From Staphylococcus sp. CAG:324 (GTDB taxonomy: Bacteria; Bacillota_I; Bacilli_A; ML615J-28; CAG-313), in assembly GCA_000433035.1 (NCBI GenBank), contig FR890800.1, positions 1 through 18,904 on the forward strand: a stretch of 18,904 bases of DNA, read 5' to 3'. Below, piece by piece: positions 1 to 7,077 of the stretch (positions are counted from its first letter, which is position 1; each line of letters opens with the position of its first letter). The translations under genes were made by a program, and so were the position numbers. A model generated the notes under the pieces. It was not told the DNA's origin. It saw nothing but the letters and a program-made list of their open reading frames with translations, and did no database searches.

Positions 1-234
1 GTCTTCTAACATCTATATTCAACATACCTAGCAAACTTTCTTTTTGATTGCTTTTTCTTTCTTTGGGTCTTCTAACATCTATATTCAACATACCTAGCAA
101 ACATAGAATAATCTTCATATCTCTTATTTAAAGTCTTCTAACATCTATATTCAACATACCTAGCAAACAAGGACTTGGATGCAAATCCAAAATCTTCTGT
201 CTTCTAACATCTATATTCAACATACCTAGCAAAC
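1..234 (-). CRISPR. Type II-A CRISPR array: four 36-nt repeats, three 30-nt spacers
   Basis: Repeats lie at 1-36, 67-102, 133-168 and 199-234 and are identical base for base. Spacers are 37-66, 103-132 and 169-198, each exactly 30 nt. In minus-strand orientation the repeat begins GTTTGCTAGG and ends AGAAGAC, as usual for type II-A repeats that begin with GTTT. Direction is set by three things: the co-oriented cas genes, the csn2-side leader ending in TTTTGAG, and the tracrRNA anti-repeat that matches the repeat's 5' half. The newest spacer should therefore be 169-198. The array begins exactly at the window edge with a full repeat, so its distal end is not visible and more units may lie outside. 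No spacer has an obvious match elsewhere in the window by eye. Confidence 0.98.
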
Positions 235-279
235 CTCAAAACCAATATTTGGGGTCTGCTAGTCCTATATGTTAAATAT
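235..279 (-). promoter_or_regulatory. CRISPR leader, very short, ending in TTTTGAG
   Basis: Only 45 bases separate the csn2 stop codon from the first repeat. Read on the minus strand the leader ends TTTTGAG directly before the repeat's GTTTG, resembling the leader-anchoring end (ATTTGAG type) that type II-A Cas1-Cas2-Csn2 machinery uses to choose the integration site. I see no convincing -35/-10 pair inside these 45 bases, so array transcription probably starts inside csn2 or reads through from the cas operon; this is inference. Confidence 0.8.
254..279 (-). promoter_or_regulatory. Leader-encoded anti-repeat, predicted hairpin with the first repeat
   Basis: The leader RNA carries CUAGCAGAC (262-254) and, five bases upstream, a stretch ending UUUAACAUA (278-268 core). 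Repeat bases 1-9 of the first unit (234-226) pair with the first block over 9 bp, and repeat bases 11-22 pair with the second over 12 bp. Both departures from a perfect anti-repeat (repeat base 3 and base 17) give G-U wobbles, so pairing is preserved. An asymmetric internal loop (UAGGA against one G) separates the helices. The closing loop includes CCAA-AUA-UUGG, itself a small hairpin. What this element does is unknown to me; leader-repeat stem-loops have been described for some type II-A arrays. Confidence 0.7.
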
Positions 280-924
280 TCAAAATATATTCCATTCACT
301 ATCAATATTTAAATAACTTATTTTATTGTTATTATTTATATCTATTATAATATCAACTATTGATATATTTAATAATTGCAATTCTTTTTTTAATAATTCT
401 AATTCTTTTTTTGTTAATACTCTAATCAAACCAAATGATATAATTAAACTATAATTATTTAATTCAACGTTTAATCTAATATAATTTACTAAACATTCGA
501 GATAATTATAATTTTTGTTTTCCTTTAAGTTTAATTGATACATTCCTAATATTTTGTTTATATCAATTTCTCCATCATAATTTAAATCATAATTAGTTTG
601 ATATGATAATTCATCAAATAACTTAAATATTTCATTTTCTATTAATAATATATGTTCTTGTAAGTTTGAATTAATATATTTCATTAATTTTTTATATAAT
701 ACTATCATAATTTTTTTATTATTTAATTCTATATCAATTGGATCTTTGATAAATAATATATTTGAATAATTCTCTTCTTTATTATTTACACTATAGATGA
801 TACTATTATTAAGATTATAACAAAATTCTCTATAATTTTCTACATCAGTAAATTTTATAGTTATATATGCTTGGTTGATAAGAATGGTTTGATTTAATTG
901 ATTTATAAAAATTTTCTTTATCAC
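280..924 (-). CDS. csn2: CRISPR adaptation protein Csn2
   Basis: 214-aa protein encoded between cas2 and the array, the diagnostic position and size (about 220 aa) of the short Csn2 family that defines subtype II-A. Csn2 forms a ring-shaped tetramer that binds double-stranded DNA ends and works with Cas9, Cas1 and Cas2 during spacer capture. Sequence similarity is weak by eye, but the pattern fits: a beta-rich N-terminus, a helical middle segment rich in acidic and hydrophobic residues, and a C-terminal beta segment (LIISFGLIRVLTKKELELL) that matches the family's 'LLIFVNSGAFLTKDE'-like region. The start is GTG at 924-922, overlapping the cas2 stop in a GTGA, with AAAGGA about 11 bases upstream. 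The stop is TGA. The gene is very rich in Asn, Ile and Lys. Confidence 0.9.
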   Translation of the reverse strand: MIKKIFINQLNQTILINQAYITIKFTDVENYREFCYNLNNSIIYSVNNKEENYSNILFIKDPIDIELNNKKIMIVLYKKLMKYINSNLQEHILLIENEIFKLFDELSYQTNYDLNYDGEIDINKILGMYQLNLKENKNYNYLECLVNYIRLNVELNNYSLIISFGLIRVLTKKELELLKKELQLLNISIVDIIIDINNNNKISYLNIDSEWNIF

Positions 925-1241
925 AATACTACAATCCTTTCATCAGAAGAAATAATATTTGAAACGTTCTCACCTAAAATGAATTGTATTTGTGAAAATT
1001 GCTTTTCTGTAATTGTTAAAACCATAATACTGCCTTTAGATGGAGATAATAATTTTACTTTATTAATAACTGATTCTGCTAATTGACTATCTATTGACAT
1101 TTTTACATATATAGATTCTTGAAGCATATAAAATCCTAATTTTTTTATTCCTTTAACAAATTTGCGATAATTTCTTTGGTCTATCAATGTTAAAGTTGGT
1201 AAATCAAAAAATAATATAGTACGCATATATCTATAACTCAT
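921..1241 (-). CDS. cas2: CRISPR-associated endoribonuclease-fold protein Cas2
   Basis: 106-aa Cas2, structural partner of Cas1 in the spacer integration complex. The N-terminus MSYRYMRTILFFDLPT closely resembles type II-A Cas2 (S. pyogenes begins MSYRYMRMILMFDMPT). It carries the conserved Asp of the first beta strand (Asp13 in FFDLP), then YRKFVKGIKKLGF and ITEKQFSQI. It ends SSDERIVVL, like the family's SDERLVFL. I kept the start at 1241, although no clear Shine-Dalgarno is visible, because the first residues match family members; translation is probably coupled to cas1, whose end it overlaps by 11 bases. It overlaps csn2 by 4 bases. Confidence 0.96.
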   Translation of the reverse strand: MSYRYMRTILFFDLPTLTLIDQRNYRKFVKGIKKLGFYMLQESIYVKMSIDSQLAESVINKVKLLSPSKGSIMVLTITEKQFSQIQFILGENVSNIISSDERIVVL

Positions 1242-2100
1242 ATATTATAAAACTTAATTTATTCTCATTTTTATTCTTCATAAAATTGATTAAGTCAGAA
1301 ACATAAAGGTGAATAGCGTTGTCTAAATAAATTGATTGATTATTATACTTTACCATTATTGATAACATTTCAACAAATTTTTGTTTAAAATTATTATCAT
1401 TTACTTGATTATTTATAATATACGAATCTACTAATGGTCTTAAGGGTTCTATCAAATCACAAGAAAGATTAAATTGATTAGATTCTCCAATATGATGAAT
1501 TCCTAACTCTGTTAAATATCCCAATGATTTAATTTCTCTATTTATTGTTGATAACAAGACTGTATATCCATAGTTTAAATACTTATTAATTAGACAATTA
1601 GATTTTCGATTAAAATCTAATCCAAAAATTGTATTAAAATAAACCTTTGCACTATGTCCTTCCCGATTAGTTATATCGTTATCTTGTACGTTTTCACAAT
1701 AATTATTTAATAACTGATATTGTTCTAAATAATTAAGTTTTTTTAAATTCCTTGCTTGGTTAGTAATTTTCTCAATAATAATTTTTTTCCATAAATATCC
1801 TTGATTTTTAACAAAATCAATTTGTTCTTTTATTTTTCGATATGAATAATAATTATTTTGATAAGAGACTAATTCACATTCAGGATTATAAGTATCATCG
1901 CAAAATATGATTTTTATTTTATTTTTAGAAAGCATAGAAATTAAGCTAGTAGTTATTGAAACTTGTGTAGATGTTATTACTATTAACTTAATTTCATCTA
2001 ACAATACTCGTTTTTCTTCCATTCCTTTTTTACATATTAAATAATTTAGAGAATATTCAAGTTTACATCTATTCTGAATAATAATATTTCTAAATGCCAT
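1231..2100 (-). CDS. cas1: CRISPR integrase Cas1 (type II)
   Basis: 289-aa metal-dependent integrase that joins protospacers to the leader-proximal repeat as a Cas1-Cas2 complex. The N-terminus MAFRNIIIQNRCKLEY is typical of type II Cas1. The catalytic residues are visible: Glu147 in NREGHSAKVYF, His202/203 in GIHHIGESNQFN, and Glu218 in DLIEPLRPLVD. I chose the ATG at 2100-2098, not the one 12 bases upstream, because GAGG lies six bases before it and because the shorter form begins like its relatives. The start overlaps the end of cas9 by 11 bases, indicating translational coupling in one cas operon. No reverse transcriptase or Cas4 fusion is present. Confidence 0.97.
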   Translation of the reverse strand: MAFRNIIIQNRCKLEYSLNYLICKKGMEEKRVLLDEIKLIVITSTQVSITTSLISMLSKNKIKIIFCDDTYNPECELVSYQNNYYSYRKIKEQIDFVKNQGYLWKKIIIEKITNQARNLKKLNYLEQYQLLNNYCENVQDNDITNREGHSAKVYFNTIFGLDFNRKSNCLINKYLNYGYTVLLSTINREIKSLGYLTELGIHHIGESNQFNLSCDLIEPLRPLVDSYIINNQVNDNNFKQKFVEMLSIMVKYNNQSIYLDNAIHLYVSDLINFMKNKNENKLSFIIYEL

Positions 2101-5100
2101 TAGGAACCTCAAAAATAATTTTTCTATAATATCCTGTAGGGGATTCAGAGATAAATTTCATACCTGGTTTTAAAGTTTTACTAATACACAATGTACCTGT
2201 ATCTTTACTCATATCTATTAATGTTAAATCTGCAGTACCTCGCTCATTTGTTTTTAACAAAATTAATATTTCAGTTAAAACTTTGATTAAATTTGTTAAT
2301 GTTAAATTTTGCTTATTTTCTTCTAATTTTGAAGTAATTTTATATATTATATCGTAATTATATATATCTTTCTTAAATAAACTAATAATCTCATCAAGTA
2401 ATGCTTGGCAGTTATCTAATGTTAAAGAAATTTCTTTAGTATCTTTTTTCTTAGGGGCTAAAATAATTTTTTCTTTTGTTTCTTCAAATGGTATTTCATA
2501 TTTTTTTTGATAATTATATTTTTCAATATACTTAATTGTTTTTATCGCATTATATGAAAAATTACGATCTTTAAAATTTTTAATTAAATAATACTTACCA
2601 CTTTTTCCAGTTATCACATATCTTAATTTTTTATATTCAATAATAATATTGCTTTTAATATTCTTGTTAATTATCTTAAAATTACTTACATTCTTCTCAT
2701 CAATGGAATTTTTAATATACTCTTCTAATTTATCACTATGTGTTTTAGGAATAGCTTCTAAAATATAAGATTTCTTTCCTTTTTTATCATATAATTCTAC
2801 TATGCAATAAAAATTATAAGAATTTGATTTAATACCACCATATTTTAATACATTACATCTTGGATCAGATGTTTTAATTGGAATTAGGTTTTTTGAATTT
2901 TTTGCGGGAGAAATACTACTTTTACTAAACATTTTATTAGATTTTCTAGTCATAATCGTTTCAGTAATATCAAAACGATTATATAAATTATTTTTTATTA
3001 ATTTTAATGTATTATCCAAATCCCAAATAACTTTTTTTTCTCCATTTCTATTAACATATCTATTTTTAGAGAGTATTATTTCTGGGTTAATCGTTATATT
3101 TCTATCCTTTAACTTTATTACATCTTTATAATTTTGAAAATAATTACATTGGTAATAAACATCTAAAGCTTTTCCTATAACTACATTTAAATAAGCATCA
3201 TGAGCATGATGATAGTTATTAGCAGTTCTAGATTTATATAAATTATAATTATTTCTAAAATCACTAATATTAACCGCTTTTGAATATACAATATTTGTAG
3301 GTTTCACACCTTTATATATTTTCAGAACATCCACTAAACCTTTAACTGATTGATTGGTTGCCACAAGTTGACGGTTTACAAAAATATCAAGTTCATCATC
3401 ATCTATCTTTTTCATCGTTAATCTACGATATTTTTCTTTTGTTATAAGTTTACATTCTAATAATTTTTTATAAAATAATTCTGCATTTTTTGGTAAAAAT
3501 TCTGGTATATTAAAAATAAATTGATTATCTTTTTTTCCATTTTTTTCTTTACTTGCTAAAACTCTATTGTTTAAAGAATCATCTTTGATAAGTGATTGAG
3601 GATATATATGATCTATATCATATTTTCCTAAGAAGACATCATCTAAATCAATATCTTTTAATGTATACATACATTTTCCAAATTGAGTAAAATAAAGATA
3701 TAATTTATCAGCTCTTAACTCATTTTTATTATCTTCTAATTGTTTCTTTAATTTGTTGATATTTATATAATTTTTTGATATATCACTTACTTGATGTTCA
3801 CAATCTTTATAAAGTTCTGATAATTGTCGATATCGAGAATTGATTACATCTTTAGAATTACTACGAACTCTAGCACACTCAATATAATATTTGGAAATAG
3901 ATTCACCTAGTATTTTTTCTAACTCTTGAATAATATTATAACTTTGAATTAATGATCTTTTCATAATAGGTGATACATAAATATATTCGTCAATAAAATC
4001 ACTTACATTTAATTTTTTTTCAGTATCTAAATTTTTTTTATTATACTTATCAATAGCCTTCATAAAATTATATCTATCATTATATATTACTTGTTGTAAA
4101 TTATAATTGGTATCACGCATAATTTGAATTATTGGTCCATATATTTCACCAGTTTCTTCATTAACACTATAAAAATTATTTAAAAAATGTTTACTCAACG
4201 TTGCATAACCTTTATAATTTAAACCTTTTATTTTTTGAACTTTATCCTCTGATAGATGATATATTTCTCTTAATCGTTTTTCTAAAATCTTTTTATCCTC
4301 AAAAATAGTAATATCTTTTATTATGTCTTCAACAATATTTAAATTTTGTTCAAAATCTTCACCATATATTTCTTTAAACTGGATATATGAAGACATATCA
4401 CAATTTACTTCTAATATATTTGATTTAAGAGTAGTTTCATCATAGTTATAATTTGTTTTTAAATATTCAACAATACTTTTTTTAGTTGGTTTTTTGTAAC
4501 ATAAAAAAATATTTTCATATATTTCATTTTTTAATTTATTTTCTATAAGTGCACCATTAATAATTAATCTATTTAAATATTGTAAACAATTATATTCAGA
4601 AAATAAAATAGATTTTTTAGGTAAACAATAATCATTTTCACCTTTTAAATAGGTACATTTATTTTGCATTCTTTGAATAAATTCTTTTGCCGAAGCATCT
4701 AAATCTATAACTTTCTCATAATTCCATGGTGTTATGTTTTCATTACTTTTTTTTACTAGCCAACTATATTTTGAATTTTTATTTAATGGACCAACATAAT
4801 ATGGTATTTTATATTTAAAAATAGCAATAATTCTATCTGATGTTGAATACCCATCACTATTTTTCAACATTAAAAATGGATAGTATTTTGATTGATTTTC
4901 TAATATTTTTTTAAGTTCACAAAAATTTAATTGCATTGGAATACTAGAATTATGATTAGAATTTTGTCTATTTAAAAAATCATCATTTTCCATATCTTTT
5001 TGAAATAAATCTATTTTTAATTTTGCATTTTCATCCTTGATAGTATTAAAAAGACTTTTTAAATATTTATAAAATTCTTCTTTTTTGCAATGTGCAAATC

Positions 5101-6232
5101 TTTCTATTTTTTTATTAACTGAATTTATCCCAACATATTTAGGATAATTACATAAATTTGGATTACTAGTTTTTCTAAAGCACTCATAATACTTATTAGG
5201 ACAATACGTTTTTATAAAACTTTTTAATTCACGTAAATCCTTATCGTGTTTATCATACTTTTTAACCATTGCTTCACTTAAATATTCATTGTCACCAATA
5301 ATCTTTAATACATAATAATAGTCAACTATTTTTTTGATATTTACAATTTCATCTAAAATGTCAAATAATTCAGTAATTATTTTTTTAGCATCCTCAAGTT
5401 TTTCAAATAGTTCTTCTTTTTCAAAATCAATCTCACATACTTCATATTTTTTGCCATTTGTTATAGATAAAGAATTTAATTTTACTTTTTTATTTACTAA
5501 TAATTCTATTAATAACTCATTTACTAAACTCTTTTTATCTACTTTAAACAAATCTATTAACTCTTGCCTTTTTTCCTTCTTTGATAATTGAGAAAGCATA
5601 ATATCTTTTAATTTATTTTCAAAATTCTCATCAAATTCTATTTTACAAAAATAATCTTCATTATCTTCAAATTCCAATGACATTTCAGACATTTTATTAT
5701 TAAATGTATCCAAAACATCTTTTATTTTGGAAAAATTGCTTTCATTCACTTCACCACTATCCAAAAAATGCCCTCGATACTTAACAATATGATGTAAAGC
5801 TAAATAAAGCATCCTTATATCAATTTTTTCATCATTATATAAAAGATGACTTCTTAAATGATAAATTGTTGGAAATTTTTTAAAATATTCTCTATCCGTA
5901 ATATCATCATCAAAAAAAGTATAGTTATTTTTGTTTAATTTATCTTCTTTTTTAAAAAATGAATCTTTTAATCTTTGAAAAAAAGTTTGATCAACTTTTA
6001 TTATTTCGTCATAAAACTCTTTTTGTAGCAATAATAGTCTTTGATTTCTTCTAACGATTCTTCTTCTTGAATTTCTATAAATTCTCGTTTCTTTAGCAGA
6101 TTGAGCCTCATCAAACATTCTAACACCCCAAAGTGCTTTACCGCCTTTTTTGACAATTTGATTATTTTCGTCTACAACTGCCCAGCCAACTGAGTTTGTT
6201 CCTATATCTAATCCTAAATTATATTTTCCCAT
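2090..6232 (-). CDS. cas9: CRISPR-associated endonuclease Cas9 (type II-A)
   Basis: 1380-aa RNA-guided DNA endonuclease, about the length of S. pyogenes Cas9 (1368). Visible parts in order: RuvC-I with Asp9 in GLDIGTNSVGWAV; Arg-rich bridge helix about 50-70 (RIYRNSRRRIVRRNQRL); REC lobe with YRGHFL near 155; RuvC-II with Glu785 in YYIECARVRSN; HNH with DIDH at 872-875 (His875) and Asn898; RuvC-III with HHAHDAYLN from 1008 (His1009, Asp1012). All catalytic residues are intact, so both nuclease sites should work. The C-terminal PAM-interacting domain (about 1120-1380) ends in a SESPTGYYRK motif near 1362-1371, but the Arg-x-Arg that reads NGG in S. pyogenes is not seen. The start has GAGAGGA seven bases upstream. 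Lys, Asn and Ile are strongly over-represented. Confidence 0.99.
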   Translation of the reverse strand: MGKYNLGLDIGTNSVGWAVVDENNQIVKKGGKALWGVRMFDEAQSAKETRIYRNSRRRIVRRNQRLLLLQKEFYDEIIKVDQTFFQRLKDSFFKKEDKLNKNNYTFFDDDITDREYFKKFPTIYHLRSHLLYNDEKIDIRMLYLALHHIVKYRGHFLDSGEVNESNFSKIKDVLDTFNNKMSEMSLEFEDNEDYFCKIEFDENFENKLKDIMLSQLSKKEKRQELIDLFKVDKKSLVNELLIELLVNKKVKLNSLSITNGKKYEVCEIDFEKEELFEKLEDAKKIITELFDILDEIVNIKKIVDYYYVLKIIGDNEYLSEAMVKKYDKHDKDLRELKSFIKTYCPNKYYECFRKTSNPNLCNYPKYVGINSVNKKIERFAHCKKEEFYKYLKSLFNTIKDENAKLKIDLFQKDMENDDFLNRQNSNHNSSIPMQLNFCELKKILENQSKYYPFLMLKNSDGYSTSDRIIAIFKYKIPYYVGPLNKNSKYSWLVKKSNENITPWNYEKVIDLDASAKEFIQRMQNKCTYLKGENDYCLPKKSILFSEYNCLQYLNRLIINGALIENKLKNEIYENIFLCYKKPTKKSIVEYLKTNYNYDETTLKSNILEVNCDMSSYIQFKEIYGEDFEQNLNIVEDIIKDITIFEDKKILEKRLREIYHLSEDKVQKIKGLNYKGYATLSKHFLNNFYSVNEETGEIYGPIIQIMRDTNYNLQQVIYNDRYNFMKAIDKYNKKNLDTEKKLNVSDFIDEYIYVSPIMKRSLIQSYNIIQELEKILGESISKYYIECARVRSNSKDVINSRYRQLSELYKDCEHQVSDISKNYININKLKKQLEDNKNELRADKLYLYFTQFGKCMYTLKDIDLDDVFLGKYDIDHIYPQSLIKDDSLNNRVLASKEKNGKKDNQFIFNIPEFLPKNAELFYKKLLECKLITKEKYRRLTMKKIDDDELDIFVNRQLVATNQSVKGLVDVLKIYKGVKPTNIVYSKAVNISDFRNNYNLYKSRTANNYHHAHDAYLNVVIGKALDVYYQCNYFQNYKDVIKLKDRNITINPEIILSKNRYVNRNGEKKVIWDLDNTLKLIKNNLYNRFDITETIMTRKSNKMFSKSSISPAKNSKNLIPIKTSDPRCNVLKYGGIKSNSYNFYCIVELYDKKGKKSYILEAIPKTHSDKLEEYIKNSIDEKNVSNFKIINKNIKSNIIIEYKKLRYVITGKSGKYYLIKNFKDRNFSYNAIKTIKYIEKYNYQKKYEIPFEETKEKIILAPKKKDTKEISLTLDNCQALLDEIISLFKKDIYNYDIIYKITSKLEENKQNLTLTNLIKVLTEILILLKTNERGTADLTLIDMSKDTGTLCISKTLKPGMKFISESPTGYYRKIIFEVPNGI

Positions 6233-6261
6233 TTATAAATCCTCTCTTTTTATCATTTATC

Positions 6262-6290
6262 TTGACTAATTTTTTTAATTTTGATATACT
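6262..6290 (+). promoter_or_regulatory. tracrRNA promoter (TTGACT, 17 bp, extended -10)
   Basis: -35 TTGACT at 6262-6267, a 17-base spacer, and -10 TATACT at 6285-6290 preceded by TG at 6282-6283 (extended -10, TGATATACT). Transcription should start near 6297, exactly one base before the anti-repeat, which fixes the 5' end of the tracrRNA. Confidence 0.85.
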
Positions 6291-6296
6291 TTTAGT

Positions 6297-6373
6297 GTAT
6301 TCAACATACCGAGTGCAAATAAGCATTTGCGAAATCACCCATTAAGGGAAGCCTAATTGTAGGCTATTTTTTT
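6297..6373 (+). ncRNA. tracrRNA, about 77 nt, S. pyogenes-like architecture
   Basis: The anti-repeat occupies 6298-6320. Bases 6298-6310 pair with repeat bases 9-21 (13 bp, perfect), 6311-6314 (GAGU) face the repeat's UA as a 4/2 bulge, and 6315-6320 (GCAAAU) pair with repeat bases 1-6 (GUUUGC), with a G-U at the base. This matches the upper stem, bulge and lower stem layout known for S. pyogenes Cas9. Next come a small nexus-like segment (6321-6337), a CCC/GGG hairpin (6338-6348) and the terminator hairpin. The gene is divergent from cas9, with 64 bases between the tracrRNA start and the cas9 start codon. The 3' end is inferred from the T-run at 6367-6373. Confidence 0.92.
6350..6373 (+). 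terminator. Intrinsic terminator and final hairpin of tracrRNA
   Basis: A 6-bp stem AGCCTA/TAGGCT (6350-6355 with 6360-6365), four-base loop, then A and seven T residues (6367-6373). It serves as both the last structural hairpin of the tracrRNA and its terminator. Confidence 0.9.
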
Positions 6374-6382
6374 ATTTTTAGT

Positions 6383-6415
6383 TCAAAATTTATTATTGTA
6401 AATTAAGAATTTCAT
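6383..6415 (-). CDS. Possible 10-codon leader ORF upstream of cas9
   Basis: ATG at 6415-6413 opens a ten-codon frame (MKFLIYNNKF) ending in TGA at 6385-6383. A near-perfect Shine-Dalgarno, GGGAGGG (6430-6424), sits nine bases upstream, stronger than that of cas9 itself. It lies just downstream of the predicted cas promoter and before the region antisense to the tracrRNA. It may be a leader peptide that affects cas9 expression, or the left-over start of a lost gene. No homology can be judged at this length. Confidence 0.35.
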   Translation of the reverse strand: MKFLIYNNKF

Positions 6416-6448
6416 AAATTTCACCCTCCCAATATAATTATTTATTTA

Positions 6449-6477
6449 ATTATATCATAAAAACAATTGATAGTAAA
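6449..6477 (-). promoter_or_regulatory. Predicted cas operon promoter
   Basis: Minus strand: -35 TTTACT (6477-6472), a 17-base spacer, and -10 TATAAT (6454-6449) with an upstream TG forming an extended -10 (TGATATAAT). No comparably good promoter is visible between the tracrRNA gene and cas9. From here the transcript would have a leader of about 210 bases that crosses the whole tracrRNA gene in antisense before reaching cas9. Confidence 0.6.
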
Positions 6478-6517
6478 AGAAATTTATAATAAAATTAATA
6501 AACAATATTTTATAAAT

Positions 6518-6548
6518 AAAAATACCATTTATTATAAATGGTATTTTT
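6518..6548. terminator. Bidirectional terminator between CRISPR locus and maf unit
   Basis: A 14-bp perfect inverted repeat (6518-6531 with 6535-6548, loop TTA) with A-rich left and T-rich right flanks works as an intrinsic terminator on both strands. On the minus strand it includes the stop codon of the 176-aa gene. It shields the cas promoter from upstream read-through. Confidence 0.85.
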
Positions 6549-7077
6549 ATTTAACTTTTATTTGTATTTGATGGTATATATCACCAAAATATTTATTGAC
6601 AACTTCACTTTCTATATCTTCAAAAGTTTCTTTATCAGGAATAATCGTCAGTGCAAGAGATACTAACGATTCTAAAATTTGATAAGATAATTCAGTCTTT
6701 TTTGTTTTTTCATCTATGTTGATGACAATCTGTAATATAACAGGAATATTTGAAGTCATTTGTTTGATTTTTTTATCTATACTAAAAAGAATTTTTTCTT
6801 TTGCGTTAAACCAATCATCTAAATGAATTCCTTGATAAAAACTAATATATGTATTGAGTTTTTTTAACATATTCAATAGTGCAGGATTTTTAGGATTATG
6901 ATCTAAAACAATTTTGGCAAGAATACTTTGAAGATAATAATCAAATTCACACATAATATCATATTTTTTAATTTCATCATTTTTTTCAATTAAGTTATCA
7001 AAAATGAATTCACACAAATTTAGAACTTGATTATATTCTGTTTCAATTTGATCAAATAATTGTTTATTATATTTCAT
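6547..7077 (-). CDS. Protein of unknown function, 176 aa
   Basis: I do not recognise this protein. It is probably cytosolic: no signal peptide or membrane segment is seen, and it looks mostly alpha-helical and acidic. It has stretches such as YNQVLNLCEFIFDNL and a centre with DDWFNAKEKILFSIDKKI. The ATG at 7077-7075 is well supported by AAAGGAG seven bases upstream. Its start overlaps the end of maf by 11 bases, so the two are co-transcribed and probably translationally coupled. The stop codon lies inside the shared terminator hairpin. Base composition resembles the housekeeping genes to its right more than the cas genes. Confidence 0.85.
   Translation of the reverse strand: MKYNKQLFDQIETEYNQVLNLCEFIFDNLIEKNDEIKKYDIMCEFDYYLQSILAKIVLDHNPKNPALLNMLKKLNTYISFYQGIHLDDWFNAKEKILFSIDKKIKQMTSNIPVILQIVINIDEKTKKTELSYQILESLVSLALTIIPDKETFEDIESEVVNKYFGDIYHQIQIKVK

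Noticed and set aside
169..198. Spacer as a match to a tRNA anticodon arm
   Set aside because: The palindrome leaves a six-base loop, not seven, and the flanks do not extend into a tRNA fold.
5334..5591. Plus-strand frame inside cas9, and similar plus-strand frames inside ftsH, tilS, the flavodoxin, the CMD-cupin gene, marR and ddl
   Set aside because: They are shadows of well-supported genes, low in complexity, with no domain or ribosome-site support.
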